From NCBI GenBank assembly GCA_947474365.1, contig CANJIU010000003.1, positions 62,001 through 126,000 on the forward strand: DNA of 64,000 bases, read 5' to 3'. Position 1 is the stretch's first letter. Each line of letters opens with the position of its first letter. This document shows positions 8,733 to 18,562 of the stretch, in pieces. The translations under genes and the position numbers were made by a program. The DNA is from Opitutia bacterium. Its GTDB lineage: Bacteria; Verrucomicrobiota; Verrucomicrobiia; Opitutales; Opitutaceae. The notes beneath the pieces were generated by a model that did not search any database, had not been told where the DNA came from, and worked only from the letters and a program-made list of their open reading frames with translations.

Positions 8733-11705
8733 ATGAATTTCGCCCAGTTGCGTTCCATTTTCGCGTTCTGGTTCGCCCGTTCCCTTCCCCGGGTCGCAGC
8801 GGCGGGGCTGCTTGTGCTGAGCGGCGCCGCACCGCCTGCAGTGGCGGCCGTGGCTGAGTCGGCGACGATTTCAGGCACGGTCAGCAACGCCGGCACCGGG
8901 TACCTGCTCGAAGGCGCCCGGGTGGACTTCCCCGGTCTTGATCGCACCGTCTTTGCGGATCACACCGGCCGTTTCGTTCTGGCTGGTGTTCCGGCTGGCA
9001 CGCACGAAATCGTCGCGAGCTACACCGGGCTTGATCCTGTGCGGGCCGCCGTGACGGTCGGCGGCGGCGACCGCCTCACGCGCGACTTCGACCTGACGGC
9101 GACCGTTTACAAAATGTCGGCCTTCACCGTCAGCGGGGAGCGGGAAGGCACGGCCGCGGCGATCACCGCGCAGCGTAACGCCGAGAACGTCAAGAATGTC
9201 GTCGCAATGGACACCTACGGCAACCTGCCCAACATGAATGCGACCGAACTCGCGCTCCGCCTGCCCGGTGTCGCGGGCATTCCCGGCGATGAAGTCGTCG
9301 AGGGCGTCACGATTCGCGGGATGAGCCTCGGGCTGAACACCATCACCATCGACGGTGGAATGATGTCGAGTTTTCAGGCCATGACGCGGCAGACGCGGAT
9401 GACCGCCTTCACCGGCGCGATGTTCGAACAGCTGGAATTGATCAAAGGTCACACGCCCGACCGGGGGGCGGACTCACTCGGCGGCACGATTAATTTCAAG
9501 ACTCGCTCGCCGCTCGGCATGCGGGAAAAACGCCGCATCACGTACCAATTGTCTGCCCGCGTGGCGCCGGCGTTCACCGAACAGATTCCGCTGCGGCGCG
9601 ATCATCCGAGCCATCCCCTGTTCAACGCCTCTTATCAGGAGGTGTTCGGCGTCTTTGGTGGCGGGCGCAACCTCGGGGTCGCGGTCAACCTCTTCTACAG
9701 TGAAAACGTCTTCGGAAATTTTCGTGCGACCCGCGATTTTGAAAACACGCTGGCGACGCCTGCCTACCTGTGGGACTACCGCACCGAGGACAATTTCAAC
9801 AACCGCAAGCAGGCGAGCGTGAGCACGAAGGTCGACTACCGGCTTTCGCCGGCTGCGAAGCTCACGCTCAACCTGATCGCCAACGACGCCTTCGAGCCGG
9901 CGCGTCGGCGCTACACCACGCGGGCCTTCACGAACCAGACGGCACCGAACGCGACGACCTCGGGTGTCGTCCCCGGTTACACGGATCGCATCACGCAGGT
10001 CCGTCCGGTGGCCACCTCCATCATCGACGTGACGTCCACCCTCGCGCAGCGTTTTCAGCGGCTGCGGCACGCGGACCTGGGCGCCGAGCATGAATTTGGG
10101 CCGCTGGCGATCGACTACGCGGCGCTGGTGAGCCGGACACGTTACAGTATCGGCAACGACGACGGAGCGATCGTCAACCGGGTGACGAACGTCGGCTGGA
10201 TCCTCGATCGCACGTCCTCGGATCTCTACCCGCGGTTCGTGCAGACCGCCGGGGCCGACATCACGAATCCCGCCAGTTATCGTCCCGCGCCTACCGCCCT
10301 CAGCAGCAACAAGGGGATTCAAAACGAGCACCTCGTGAAGGATCTTCGCGGCAATGTCACCTACCAGCTGCCGGTCGATTCGTTTTCCGTCGCGCTCAAG
10401 GTCGGCGGCCAGTGGCGTCGGCAGACGGTGACGGATGCCGATGACCGGCGGCGCTGGAATTACACCGGCACGGCGCCGCTTGCGAGTGATCCGACGATCG
10501 TTACATGGGATCAGCTCAAGACCGGTCGGCGTATTCCCTCCTGGGACTTTGCCCAGTACATGCAGGATGGCGAACCGGTATCACCGGCGTTGTGGCGCGA
10601 GGATCTCTACTACGCCCAGATGCAGAAATACACGCTCTCGCGCAGTGTGACCGAGACGGTGACCGCCGGCTACGTGATGACCCGGGGAAAAGTCGGTGCG
10701 ACCGGGTTCCTGGCCGGGGTGCGTACCGAAGAGACCGATACGAACAGCCACGGCTGGGTGCGGGCGCGCGTTGCCAGCACGGCGGCGCAGCAGGCGGCCG
10801 ACCCGGTGGGCGCCGCCCTGCGCGACTACGCGAACAACCGGCGGGTGATCGACGGCACGTACACGAAGTCGTTTCCGAGCGTCCATCTGAACCGCAACCT
10901 CACCCGCGATCTGAAGGCGCGCCTGAGCTGGACGACGAGTTTTGGCCGGCCACCGCTGACGAACGCCGTGCCCAACGAGACGCCGAGCGAGGCGAACCAG
11001 ACGCTCACCGTCAGCAACCCGGCCCTCCTGCCCCAAACAGCCGTGAACTGGGACGCCACCCTCGAATATTACTTCGAGCCGGCCGGCGCGTTCTCCGTCG
11101 GCTGGTTCAACAAGAAGATCAGAGACTACATCGTGACGGGAATCAATTCCGGCACGGTGGCGACCGGCGCGAACAACGGTTACAACGGCGATTACGGCGG
11201 CTTCACGCTGCTTTCCTCCGCCAACGCCGGCACCGCCTACGTGAACGGTTGGGAGTTCAGCTACGTGCAACAGCTCAGGTTCCTGCCTGGCCTGCTGGGC
11301 GGATTGAGTCTCAACGCCAACTACACTCTCCTCAACACGCACGGCGATTTCGGGGGCGCGATCAACCTCGGCAACGGCCAAATCCCGCGGTTCATCCCGC
11401 GGACCGGCAACGTCAGCCTGTCGTGGCGCCATCGCTCGTTCAGCACCCGGGTGCTCTACAATTTCACCGGCGATTATCCCGAAGCTTACTCCATCGCCAC
11501 GATCGCCCGGAACCGCTTCGTGATGCGGCGCGAAATCGTCAACCTCGGTTTTGCCTACGAGGTGCGGCCCAACCTTAGCCTGACGTGCGATGTCGCGAAC
11601 CTCACCAATGCGCCGCAGAAAATCTACCGTGGGATTCCGGATCAGCTCGACACGGAGATCATCCTGGGAACGACGATCACGGTCGGCATCCAGGGCCGGT
11701 TCTAA
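8733..11705 (+). CDS. TonB-dependent receptor with N-terminal carboxypeptidase-regulatory-like domain
   Basis: This 990-residue outer-membrane receptor has a signal region up to about residue 38, a carboxypeptidase-regulatory-like domain (ISGTVSNAGTGYLLEGARV...DHTGRFVLAGVPAGTHEI, about 45-125), the short motif MSAFTVSGEREG, then a plug domain (about 150-265, with VVEGVTIRGMSLGLNTITIDG and DSLGGTINFKTRSP). The rest is a 22-strand barrel ending in Phe, as expected for outer-membrane insertion. It imports a ligand, probably an oligosaccharide, using TonB energy. No SusD partner is nearby. It probably shares a transcript with the PQQ-type gene 43 bases upstream. Substrate cannot be read from the sequence. 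Confidence 0.9.
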   Translation: MNFAQLRSIFAFWFARSLPRVAAAGLLVLSGAAPPAVAAVAESATISGTVSNAGTGYLLEGARVDFPGLDRTVFADHTGRFVLAGVPAGTHEIVASYTGLDPVRAAVTVGGGDRLTRDFDLTATVYKMSAFTVSGEREGTAAAITAQRNAENVKNVVAMDTYGNLPNMNATELALRLPGVAGIPGDEVVEGVTIRGMSLGLNTITIDGGMMSSFQAMTRQTRMTAFTGAMFEQLELIKGHTPDRGADSLGGTINFKTRSPLGMREKRRITYQLSARVAPAFTEQIPLRRDHPSHPLFNASYQEVFGVFGGGRNLGVAVNLFYSENVFGNFRATRDFENTLATPAYLWDYRTEDNFNNRKQASVSTKVDYRLSPAAKLTLNLIANDAFEPARRRYTTRAFTNQTAPNATTSGVVPGYTDRITQVRPVATSIIDVTSTLAQRFQRLRHADLGAEHEFGPLAIDYAALVSRTRYSIGNDDGAIVNRVTNVGWILDRTSSDLYPRFVQTAGADITNPASYRPAPTALSSNKGIQNEHLVKDLRGNVTYQLPVDSFSVALKVGGQWRRQTVTDADDRRRWNYTGTAPLASDPTIVTWDQLKTGRRIPSWDFAQYMQDGEPVSPALWREDLYYAQMQKYTLSRSVTETVTAGYVMTRGKVGATGFLAGVRTEETDTNSHGWVRARVASTAAQQAADPVGAALRDYANNRRVIDGTYTKSFPSVHLNRNLTRDLKARLSWTTSFGRPPLTNAVPNETPSEANQTLTVSNPALLPQTAVNWDATLEYYFEPAGAFSVGWFNKKIRDYIVTGINSGTVATGANNGYNGDYGGFTLLSSANAGTAYVNGWEFSYVQQLRFLPGLLGGLSLNANYTLLNTHGDFGGAINLGNGQIPRFIPRTGNVSLSWRHRSFSTRVLYNFTGDYPEAYSIATIARNRFVMRREIVNLGFAYEVRPNLSLTCDVANLTNAPQKIYRGIPDQLDTEIILGTTITVGIQGRF

Positions 11706-11730
11706 AGTCGCGATCGACGCGTGCCCGCGA

Positions 11731-13791
11731 TCAGTTCCGGATCAGAAACAAGGCGTCCTTCGGCGCGAGCTCGATGGTTCCGGTGACGCGCGCGCCGTTG
11801 TTGACGGCGGTGTCCTGCGATGGCGTCGCCTGGAGGCGGCGGAACGACTTCCCGGGAAACAGGGCCGCGAGGTCAAACGCCTGCGGATGCAGCGACGGGT
11901 TCGCCAGGACGAGTCCGTGTTCGAATTCACGCAGCATCGTGTCGGCCGCGGCGTGGATCGTGAGGGCGGAAATCCAAACCGGTTCGCCGGACTCGAAGGT
12001 CAGTTCAAGGTCCACCGACGGTGCGTTCACGTCGCTGAAATAAAACGTGGAGGTGAAGTCGCGCGGGTTAACCCAGGACATGAATCGTCGCGATTCCGCT
12101 TCCGTGCTGGCGCCGCCGGCGGGACGCAAGGCGGCATGGACGAGTCGCGCCCGCTCCGGTACGCTGGTCTTCACGGGATCGGCCCGGGCGCGGAGTGTCA
12201 CCAGCAATTCTGGTCCGGCCGTGGCGATGCCGCGGAGGAGAACGGTGATCTTGTCGGCCCCGGGCGCGCGGGCGACCAGCTTCACCGCGTTCCCGTCCGT
12301 GGCGATGACAGCGTCCGGCCCTGAAAGCAGGGGAGCGAGAGCCGGCCCGGTAGCGCGTATCCGGTTTTCCGCCCGCTGGCCGAGATGGATTGACGGTCCG
12401 GTCGGCTGGCCGAGCCAGCCCGTGCGGTGTGCGGTGCCGGCGACAAGTTCATCCCAGACGGCCGGATTGCGCCGCGATCCGCCGGGGGGAACCTGCACAT
12501 AGGTAAACGCCGAATCGGTCAGCACGGCGGCGGCGATCACCAGACGGTGAATGTTGAAGCCGACCTCCGCCTGTTTCGGATCGGTTGGGCCGACGGCCGG
12601 CTCGGTGAACTTGTGGTTGATGTAGTTGAAGGCGGGTGCGCGACTGTTGGCGGTCCAGAACGTGTGGCGGTTCAGCCCGCCGGACCAGTCGTTGATCTCC
12701 TTGTCCTGCAGGTGCGGCCATCCCTCGCTCTCGATCCCGTTGAGCACGCCAAACGCGCGCTGCTGGTTTTCGTTTTTGAACGAGCCGTCCGCGAGGATGA
12801 GTTTGTTTTCACCGAGCGCGGTCCGCAGCTGGCGGCAAAATGCCACGACGCCGTTGCCGTACACATTCACGCCGCCGATGATCCCGTTGTCGCGCTTGCC
12901 GTCGCCGTCGCAATCCGGTCCGCGGGCCTTGCGCGCCCGGGCGCCGGTCGGTTCGTCGAACATCACGTCGAACTCCAGCCCGTCGAAGGCGGCGAGTGGA
13001 CCGTGGGGGCCGAGCAATTCGGCGAGATGCGCCGCCGCGATGTCGCCGCAGGTGCGGCCCTGCGCGTCGCGGGGACACGTTGTCGCGTAATTGTAGGCCC
13101 AGAGCAGATGCGAGTCCTTGCCCCAGGGGCCCTCGGAAACATGTGCGGCCGCATAGGCCTGTCCGGCGGAGAATGCCCGCGGGGCGGTGCCAAATGCGCC
13201 ACGTTTGACGCGCAGCGTCTTCGCGCGCCGGTCAACGGCCAGGAGCTGGACCTGCTCGCATTGCGTCCAGTCCGGCCGGCCGTTGGCGTCGAGCGCGCAA
13301 AGGGCAACATCGTCGTTGGAGTTCTTGTACCGCCCGCCGCCGACCTCGAAGAGCGTGGGATCGGCCACGGTGATCACGGTCTCATCGGCGGTCGCGGCGA
13401 CACCGGTGGTGACGGTGGTGCCATTGTGATGGAGCCAGTGGCCGGCGAAAAATCGCTGCCCTTCGAAACGGGGATCGCGGGCGTTGCCGTTGCAGTGAAG
13501 CAACACGGCCTGACCGGGATGGGTCGATTTGAAACGGCTGAAGAACTCCACGTTGGCGCCGCGTCCCGGCACCTCCTCGTCGAGCGCCTTGCCCATGATC
13601 CCCATGAGTCCGTCGAATTCACGGCTCCACGTCTCATAGCTCGTGGCCGCGTAGGCGCGTTCCGACAGGCGGAAGAAAAAAGCCCTCGGATATCCGGCGG
13701 ACAGGAGCTGGAGCGGAGCCTCCGCTGCCGCGCCACTAACGGGGAGCCCGAGGAGAGCGAGGAGCAGCGCGGCGAACGAAAGGCGTCTCAT
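11731..13791 (-). CDS. Secreted protein of unknown function, possible glycoside-hydrolase-like barrel
   Basis: I do not recognise the family. The 686-residue product has a signal peptide (MRRLSFAALLLALLGLPVSGAAA). The N-terminal two thirds contain FDGLEFDVMFDEP with acidic residues in a strand-like context, DCDGDGKRDNGIIGG, which looks like a calcium-binding or dockerin-like Asp loop, and ADGSFKNENQQRAFGVLNGIESEGWP, resembling the strand ends of a TIM barrel such as those of uncharacterised GH-like proteins. The last 200 residues appear to be beta-rich (VDLELTFESGEPVWISALTIHAAA). The ATG at 13791 is set by the signal peptide. It is convergent with the receptor ending at 11705. A role in polysaccharide processing is an inference from context and export only. 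Confidence 0.65.
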   Translation of the reverse strand: MRRLSFAALLLALLGLPVSGAAAEAPLQLLSAGYPRAFFFRLSERAYAATSYETWSREFDGLMGIMGKALDEEVPGRGANVEFFSRFKSTHPGQAVLLHCNGNARDPRFEGQRFFAGHWLHHNGTTVTTGVAATADETVITVADPTLFEVGGGRYKNSNDDVALCALDANGRPDWTQCEQVQLLAVDRRAKTLRVKRGAFGTAPRAFSAGQAYAAAHVSEGPWGKDSHLLWAYNYATTCPRDAQGRTCGDIAAAHLAELLGPHGPLAAFDGLEFDVMFDEPTGARARKARGPDCDGDGKRDNGIIGGVNVYGNGVVAFCRQLRTALGENKLILADGSFKNENQQRAFGVLNGIESEGWPHLQDKEINDWSGGLNRHTFWTANSRAPAFNYINHKFTEPAVGPTDPKQAEVGFNIHRLVIAAAVLTDSAFTYVQVPPGGSRRNPAVWDELVAGTAHRTGWLGQPTGPSIHLGQRAENRIRATGPALAPLLSGPDAVIATDGNAVKLVARAPGADKITVLLRGIATAGPELLVTLRARADPVKTSVPERARLVHAALRPAGGASTEAESRRFMSWVNPRDFTSTFYFSDVNAPSVDLELTFESGEPVWISALTIHAAADTMLREFEHGLVLANPSLHPQAFDLAALFPGKSFRRLQATPSQDTAVNNGARVTGTIELAPKDALFLIRN

Positions 13792-13892
13792 ACACGATGG
13801 CGGCGAACGATCGCCTCCGCCGCGAGCGTGGCCCAAGGGGCGGACGCCAGCAAGGGTGTTGTTCCGCGAAGGCGAATACCGGGTGCATCTGC

Positions 13893-13958
13893 GAGTTGTG
13901 GCCGTGTAGCCGGCCCGGGGACGGCGACACCGGCTACATTTGCGAGTGGCGACAACTC
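13893..13958. other. Long imperfect inverted repeat between genes
   Basis: Arms GAGTTGT...GTAGCCGG (13893-13899, 13906-13913) and CCGGCTAC...ACAACTC (13930-13937, 13952-13958) can fold into an interrupted hairpin. A partial direct repeat (CATCTGCGAGTTG / CATTTGCGAGTGG) overlaps it. It lies upstream of the start at 13791 and downstream of the receptor stop at 14044, so it could be a leader, attenuator or remnant repeat. No function is shown. Confidence 0.4.
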
Positions 13959-14004
13959 GGAGAGGCACCAACGAATACCCGCGCGCCGCCGTGACGAAGC
14001 GGAG

Positions 14005-14035
14005 CGGGAGCGCGGGCGGCCCGCCCGCACTCCCG
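14005..14035 (-). terminator. GC-rich hairpin after receptor gene (possible terminator)
   Basis: CGGGAG-C-GCGGGCGG pairs with CCGCCCGC-A-CTCCCG, a stem of about 14 bp with one mismatch and almost no loop. It begins 9 bases after the stop of the minus-strand receptor gene. There is no T-run after it on that strand, so termination efficiency is uncertain. Confidence 0.4.
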
Positions 14036-14043
14036 GAGAAGGA

Positions 14044-17000
14044 TCAAAACGTGCCCTTCACGCCGAAGGTCCAGAGCGAGCCGGCCTGCTCGCGGCTGCG
14101 GAACTGCGCGTAGGAGGGCGTGAGCGGGCCCTCGATCTCGCGCTGATCGGGGGTGTCGTTGATATTGCGCAGGGTGAAGTAGACCCCGATCCGGCTTGTG
14201 ATCGAGTACTCGCCGAGAACGTCGATGAACACGCGCGACGACTGCCAGTTGAACGTGCCCGGTCCAATGCTCGCTCCGGTGACTTCGCCGAGCCGGTTCT
14301 TGCTTTGGTGGCTGACGTTGAGCCGGAGGTTGTAGCGTTCGCGGACGAGCGCGACGCCGCCGTTGATCCGGCGCGGGATGTAGCCGTTGAAGTTGGCGGC
14401 GGCCGGGCCCTGCGTCCGCTGCACGGCAGCGTTGGCAAACACATTCACGCCGCGCGCCCAGCTGGGCAGAAACGTGAGCGCCTGCTTGTAGCTGACGTCG
14501 ACGCCCGACATGCGCACCGTCGAATCGATGTTGTACTGCGTCGCGACGTCGTACGCGCCGTAGGTCTGGGCATCGAGTCCGTAAAGGGCGAGAAACTCCG
14601 GCGTGGCCCGGAAGAGGGTGTCGCCGAAAAAGTTTTCGAATTCGCGGCGGTAGGCGCCAACCGTAACCTGTCCGACGCCCTCGAAATAATATTCGAGCCG
14701 GGCGCTGATGGATTTCGCCGTCCAAGGCTTGATGCCGGCGTTGTTTACGGCAATCCGGTTGGTGGGGCTCGGGGCGGCCGAGTCGTCCGGCAGCGAGAGC
14801 CCGCCGGCATATTGGTCGAAATTGGGTCGGCCGAGCGACTGGAAATATGCTGCGCGGGCGATCAGGTTTTCCCGGAGGTTGAAGCTGGCGTTGAGGCTGG
14901 GGAACCAGCGCAAGTATTCCTTCTCCACCTTGGCACCGCGGTCGATCACAGTGAGCTGCGAAACGCCGAGCGCGTTGCTCGCCGGCACAATCAGCGACGG
15001 CGCGCCGTTGGCTAGAATCACCTTTCCACTGGCGTCGCGGCGGAAATTGCGCGTGCGGTCGGTCAGCGGGCCCTCGGCATCGACATTGGTCTGTTCCGCG
15101 CGGACGCCGCCGACGAGCTTCAACCGGCGATCGATCAAGGCCAGGTCGCCGCGGACGTAGCCCGAAGAAATCAGTTCCTGGGCGTGCTTGGAGCCGCTCG
15201 TCTCGGACAGGTACTTTGCGTTCTGATCGAGAGTGAACTGATTCGGTGTGGCGACGTAGGCGTCCCAGAGCTTGATGTTGTCGACCCATTGCACCTTGGG
15301 GAAGCCGTAGGGCATTGGGCGTTGCGAGTATCCCGGGGCGAAGAATCGCGCCGCGCCGTCGTCGTTGCCGACGGGGGTCGTGCTTGCCCGGCCGTCGGCC
15401 CCGACAAACTGGTAGTTGAAATTCGCCTGGCGCTGGTCGCGCTCGTCCTGTCGGAAATCGACGCCGGTTTTCAGGGTGAACGGCAGTGGGCCGGCGAATT
15501 CGCGCTGCGCGCTGGCGTTGGCACCCTTCTGGATGTCGTAGGTCGAGACCGGATTGGACGTGCCCTGCGTGACGACGTAATTGTTGATGTTATACGGATC
15601 GAGCGGCACCCCGGCGGCGTCGGTCACCGTGATGGTGTTCGGACGCAGGTAGAAGATGTCGGCGAAGGAGATCGTGGCGCCGGATCGCTGCGCGGTGGTG
15701 TTGCTGAAGTAGCCCTTGTCGGTGGCGCGAAACGTATTCCACCCCCGTGAGAAGCCGACACCTGCGTCCATTTTCCACACAGGGCCGTCGTGCCGCCAGA
15801 CGAGCGACGGAGTGGCGGTGGAGTTCGTGCGGTCGCGGTAGACGTTTCCGAGCTGCACGTTGCCCTGACCGGCGGCGCCACGGGTGAAGGTCGGCGAGAA
15901 ATTGCCCGGCAGGACGCTCGTGATGCTGTAGGTGATCGTGCGGTTCAGCACCAGGAAATCGATGAAGTAGTGCTGATAGGAGAAGGAGAGCCGGTCGTTC
16001 TGGGAGAGGCGGTAGTCGATCGTCGCCCCGAGCGAGCTGCGGGCCGCCTTCTTCGTGCCGTCGCGCACGGCGGTCTGGGTGAGATACGGCTGATCCGGCG
16101 TGGTGTGGGGAAAGGCGGCGCCGTTGGTCGCGGCCTGAACGCCGCGCCACGCGTTCTGGATGAATTTCTCCTTGGTGCCGTTGTCGGAGTGGCCGCCGGA
16201 GAGCGTGAAACCGAAATTTTTGTTGACCGGCCGGATGTAGGAAAAATCGAAACCGGGTTTCACTTTTCGGGTGTTGGCCTCGAAGGGCCCAGGCGACGGC
16301 CGGAGGTCGCGTTCATCATCGCGCATCATGAGATAGGCGCTGAATTTGAATTCGGGACGGGAGCGCTCAAACGCACTGCGAGGGATCATGTTGACGGTCC
16401 CGCCAAGTGCCATGCCCGGCGACTCCGGTGTCGGCGAGTAGGACACCTCGATGCGCGACGTCGCGCTGATCGAGGTCATATCCATCTGCGCCGCGCGGGC
16501 CGTGCCGTTGCCGCCGCCCGCGCTCGCCAGGTTGAATCCGTTGACCAAGATCGGGACGTTGTCTGAAGGCACGCCGTTGATCTGAATGCCGCGGGCGAGC
16601 GCGCCGGCCTCGTACTCGATGCTGATGCCGGGCATGAATTTCAGAAATTCGCCCACGCTGCCTTCGGCGACATTGCCGAACTCGTCGGTCGAAACGACGC
16701 TCTTGGTGTTGGGTGCGAAACGCTGCTCGTTGATCGCGATCGCCGCGCCGGTCATCTCGCGCGAGGTGCTGACGAGAAACTCGGAGAGCTTCACAATTTC
16801 GCCCTCCCGCGTGGCCCCCGGGCGGTCGGGCAGAGGGGAAAGTTTGAAGTCCAGCATGGCAGTCTGCCCAGCGGAGACGGTGACAGAGCTCGTTTGTACG
16901 ATGCGGCCGGTGGAAAACGCCTTTACCCGGACCGAGCCTGGCGGGACGTTGGTGAGGCGGTAGAAGCCGGCGGTATCGGTGAAGGTCTCCAACCCGGTGC

Positions 17001-17163
17001 CCTCGACAGTGACGCGGGCACGTTCGAGGTATTCACCATTGATGGGATTGACGACGCGGCCCTCGACGGTGGCGGTGGCATCGGCGGCGCGGGTGACGGA
17101 AGGACAGGACGCCGCGAGGGCGACGATGAAGGGCAATAGGATGACGACGGGGAATTGTTTCAT
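14044..17163 (-). CDS. TonB-dependent receptor with carboxypeptidase-regulatory-like domain
   Basis: The 1039-residue product has a signal peptide (MKQFPVVILLPFIVALAAS), a regulatory-like domain (VEGRVVNPINGEYLERARV...TDTAGFYRLTNVPPGSVRVKA, about 30-110), a conserved linker motif EIVKLSEFLVSTSREM, then a plug (about 150-270, with GIQINGVPSDNVPILVNGF and GMALGGTVNMIPRSAF). The barrel ends in LWTFGVKGTF with a terminal Phe. The start is taken at the ATG at 17163, which precedes the export signal. An insertion sequence sits 127 bases upstream in the same orientation and may have altered the promoter; before that insertion the next gene upstream would have been the AraC-type regulator. The substrate is unknown. 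Confidence 0.9.
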   Translation of the reverse strand: MKQFPVVILLPFIVALAASCPSVTRAADATATVEGRVVNPINGEYLERARVTVEGTGLETFTDTAGFYRLTNVPPGSVRVKAFSTGRIVQTSSVTVSAGQTAMLDFKLSPLPDRPGATREGEIVKLSEFLVSTSREMTGAAIAINEQRFAPNTKSVVSTDEFGNVAEGSVGEFLKFMPGISIEYEAGALARGIQINGVPSDNVPILVNGFNLASAGGGNGTARAAQMDMTSISATSRIEVSYSPTPESPGMALGGTVNMIPRSAFERSRPEFKFSAYLMMRDDERDLRPSPGPFEANTRKVKPGFDFSYIRPVNKNFGFTLSGGHSDNGTKEKFIQNAWRGVQAATNGAAFPHTTPDQPYLTQTAVRDGTKKAARSSLGATIDYRLSQNDRLSFSYQHYFIDFLVLNRTITYSITSVLPGNFSPTFTRGAAGQGNVQLGNVYRDRTNSTATPSLVWRHDGPVWKMDAGVGFSRGWNTFRATDKGYFSNTTAQRSGATISFADIFYLRPNTITVTDAAGVPLDPYNINNYVVTQGTSNPVSTYDIQKGANASAQREFAGPLPFTLKTGVDFRQDERDQRQANFNYQFVGADGRASTTPVGNDDGAARFFAPGYSQRPMPYGFPKVQWVDNIKLWDAYVATPNQFTLDQNAKYLSETSGSKHAQELISSGYVRGDLALIDRRLKLVGGVRAEQTNVDAEGPLTDRTRNFRRDASGKVILANGAPSLIVPASNALGVSQLTVIDRGAKVEKEYLRWFPSLNASFNLRENLIARAAYFQSLGRPNFDQYAGGLSLPDDSAAPSPTNRIAVNNAGIKPWTAKSISARLEYYFEGVGQVTVGAYRREFENFFGDTLFRATPEFLALYGLDAQTYGAYDVATQYNIDSTVRMSGVDVSYKQALTFLPSWARGVNVFANAAVQRTQGPAAANFNGYIPRRINGGVALVRERYNLRLNVSHQSKNRLGEVTGASIGPGTFNWQSSRVFIDVLGEYSITSRIGVYFTLRNINDTPDQREIEGPLTPSYAQFRSREQAGSLWTFGVKGTF

Positions 17164-17280
17164 GGAATTGGGGGCCAACACGACGACGAGGGGAATCCGC
17201 GAATCCGGAGGGAATGCAGGAAAGGGGCGCGCGTATCGTGCGCTTTGCGGGGAAAACTTCCAGCATTGTTTTGCCGTGGA

Positions 17281-17289
17281 AACGGCGAG
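17281..17289. repeat. Left target-site duplication candidate of the insertion sequence
   Basis: AACGGCGAG directly abuts the left inverted repeat. It matches 8 of 9 bases of ATCGGCGAG on the other side (19492-19500). Because both flanks continue with GGGGCGC-like sequence, the exact IS edge is ambiguous by a few bases. Confidence 0.5.
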
Positions 17290-17316
17290 GGGCGCATCTG
17301 CCGATTGGCGGTGATT
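17290..17316. repeat. Left terminal inverted repeat of the insertion sequence
   Basis: The 27-base sequence beginning GGGCGCATCTGCCGATTGG is the reverse complement of 19465-19491 except for one A/G difference in the middle (CCGATTGG versus CCGGTTGG). It is the likely transposase binding and cleavage end. Confidence 0.85.
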
Positions 17317-17317
17317 C

Positions 17318-18562
17318 TCAGTTCCAGAGATAGCGATCGTCGTTGTTGCGGAAGAGGACGGCGAGACCGAGCAGGTTGGAGAGGCCGGGGCGCTGCCAAA
17401 ACTGGCCGCTGCAGCGGAAGCGGCGCTGGAGTTGCGCGCCAAGCGATTCAACGGCTCCGCTGCCAATGGGAGCGCCGGCGCGATGGATTGCTTTGTAGTT
17501 CATGTGCTTTTCGTGAGTCTTGAAGTAGTTGGCTTCACGCTCGATGAGTTGCTGCGTTTCAGCGCTGCGCGGGGAGGTAGCTGTGATGAGTTCTTGGAGC
17601 CGGCGGACGACTCGGGCCTGCCCGCCATGGCGCAGGCGATGAAGCAGTGTTTCAACCCACGCGGTGGTCTGGGGAGTTTGGTCGCCGTAAAGCGCGCGGC
17701 CGACGGCCCACAGGTGCTCACTGGCATGATGGAAGTCGAGGGTCTTGACCGCATCGTGGAAACGATCTGCGGCGAGGTCCCACAGCCAGACGGCGCCGTC
17801 CATGACGAGGTAGACGACTTTGGCTCGGCCGAGGCCGCGCCGTCTGGCCTCGGTCTGGACGGCGGCGCCGAAGTCCACCGGAGCGGTCTGCGGCGGGCAG
17901 GCGACGATAAATTTTTCCAGCAGCAGCCCCCGGCCGCTGGCTTTCTCGGCGCGTTGTTCGAGCCGGTAGATGACCGCCGATTTGATTTCATGCCAGGCGA
18001 TGCGCTCGGGCGCTTTTTTGCGCGGCGAAGCGCCCCAATCCGGGCCGCGTTCGCGCGCCATCCATCCGTCCATCATGATCACCAGACTGAACTCGGGCTC
18101 GCGGGCCGGGACCGCTGCACTCGGCAGATTCGTGGCCTGGGCCACCGCGCCGCAGGACTGGACGTGTTGGTGGATGAGATCGTCGCTGACCGGGCTGCCC
18201 CAGCGCTGGGCCATCGCCGCCGCACGTTCATAGGAGCCGACGGCCGTGGCGGTGTAGCAGACCCGCGCCTCCAGTTCGGGACTCACCCGCTGGTAAGCGG
18301 CCAGGCCCCAGACCGTGCGCGCCGGGCAGACGACTTGGTCCAACCCTGCGCTGTAACCGTGGCGCACGCGCAGTGCGACGATGCCGGCCACGGTGTGCAG
18401 TTGCAGGTCACGCCAGCGGGTGTCGCGCAAGGGCCGGCCGCTTTGCGGACAGACCTGCTCCAACGCGTTGGCCGCTTGCTGTAATTTTTCCTCCAGCCGG
18501 CGACGCGTCCATTCGCGGCCTTCGGCGAGCACCGCCTGTTCGATTTCGCGCAAGGTGTTCAT
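17318..18562 (-). CDS. ISKra4-like family transposase
   Basis: The 414-residue product is intact. Candidate catalytic acidic residues are Asp165 in VIMMDGWMA, Asp255 in YLVMDGAVWLWD and Glu372 in IGSGAVESLG, in the right order and spacing for a DDE transposase. FHHASEHLW and the C-terminal IHRAGAPIGSGAVES with RFRCSGQFWQ are features shared by ISKra4 and related transposases. It catalyses excision and insertion of the element using the flanking 27-bp repeats. The start codon ATG at 18562 overlaps the stop of the DUF4338 gene (ATGA), indicating translational coupling. The frame remains open further upstream within the DUF4338 gene, but that is the shadow of the other frame. Confidence 0.88.
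   Translation of the reverse strand: MNTLREIEQAVLAEGREWTRRRLEEKLQQAANALEQVCPQSGRPLRDTRWRDLQLHTVAGIVALRVRHGYSAGLDQVVCPARTVWGLAAYQRVSPELEARVCYTATAVGSYERAAAMAQRWGSPVSDDLIHQHVQSCGAVAQATNLPSAAVPAREPEFSLVIMMDGWMARERGPDWGASPRKKAPERIAWHEIKSAVIYRLEQRAEKASGRGLLLEKFIVACPPQTAPVDFGAAVQTEARRRGLGRAKVVYLVMDGAVWLWDLAADRFHDAVKTLDFHHASEHLWAVGRALYGDQTPQTTAWVETLLHRLRHGGQARVVRRLQELITATSPRSAETQQLIEREANYFKTHEKHMNYKAIHRAGAPIGSGAVESLGAQLQRRFRCSGQFWQRPGLSNLLGLAVLFRNNDDRYLWN

Noticed and set aside
12427-15015. Open frame of 862 codons on the plus strand
   Set aside because: It lies antisense to a signal-peptide-bearing gene and a receptor whose domains are clear.
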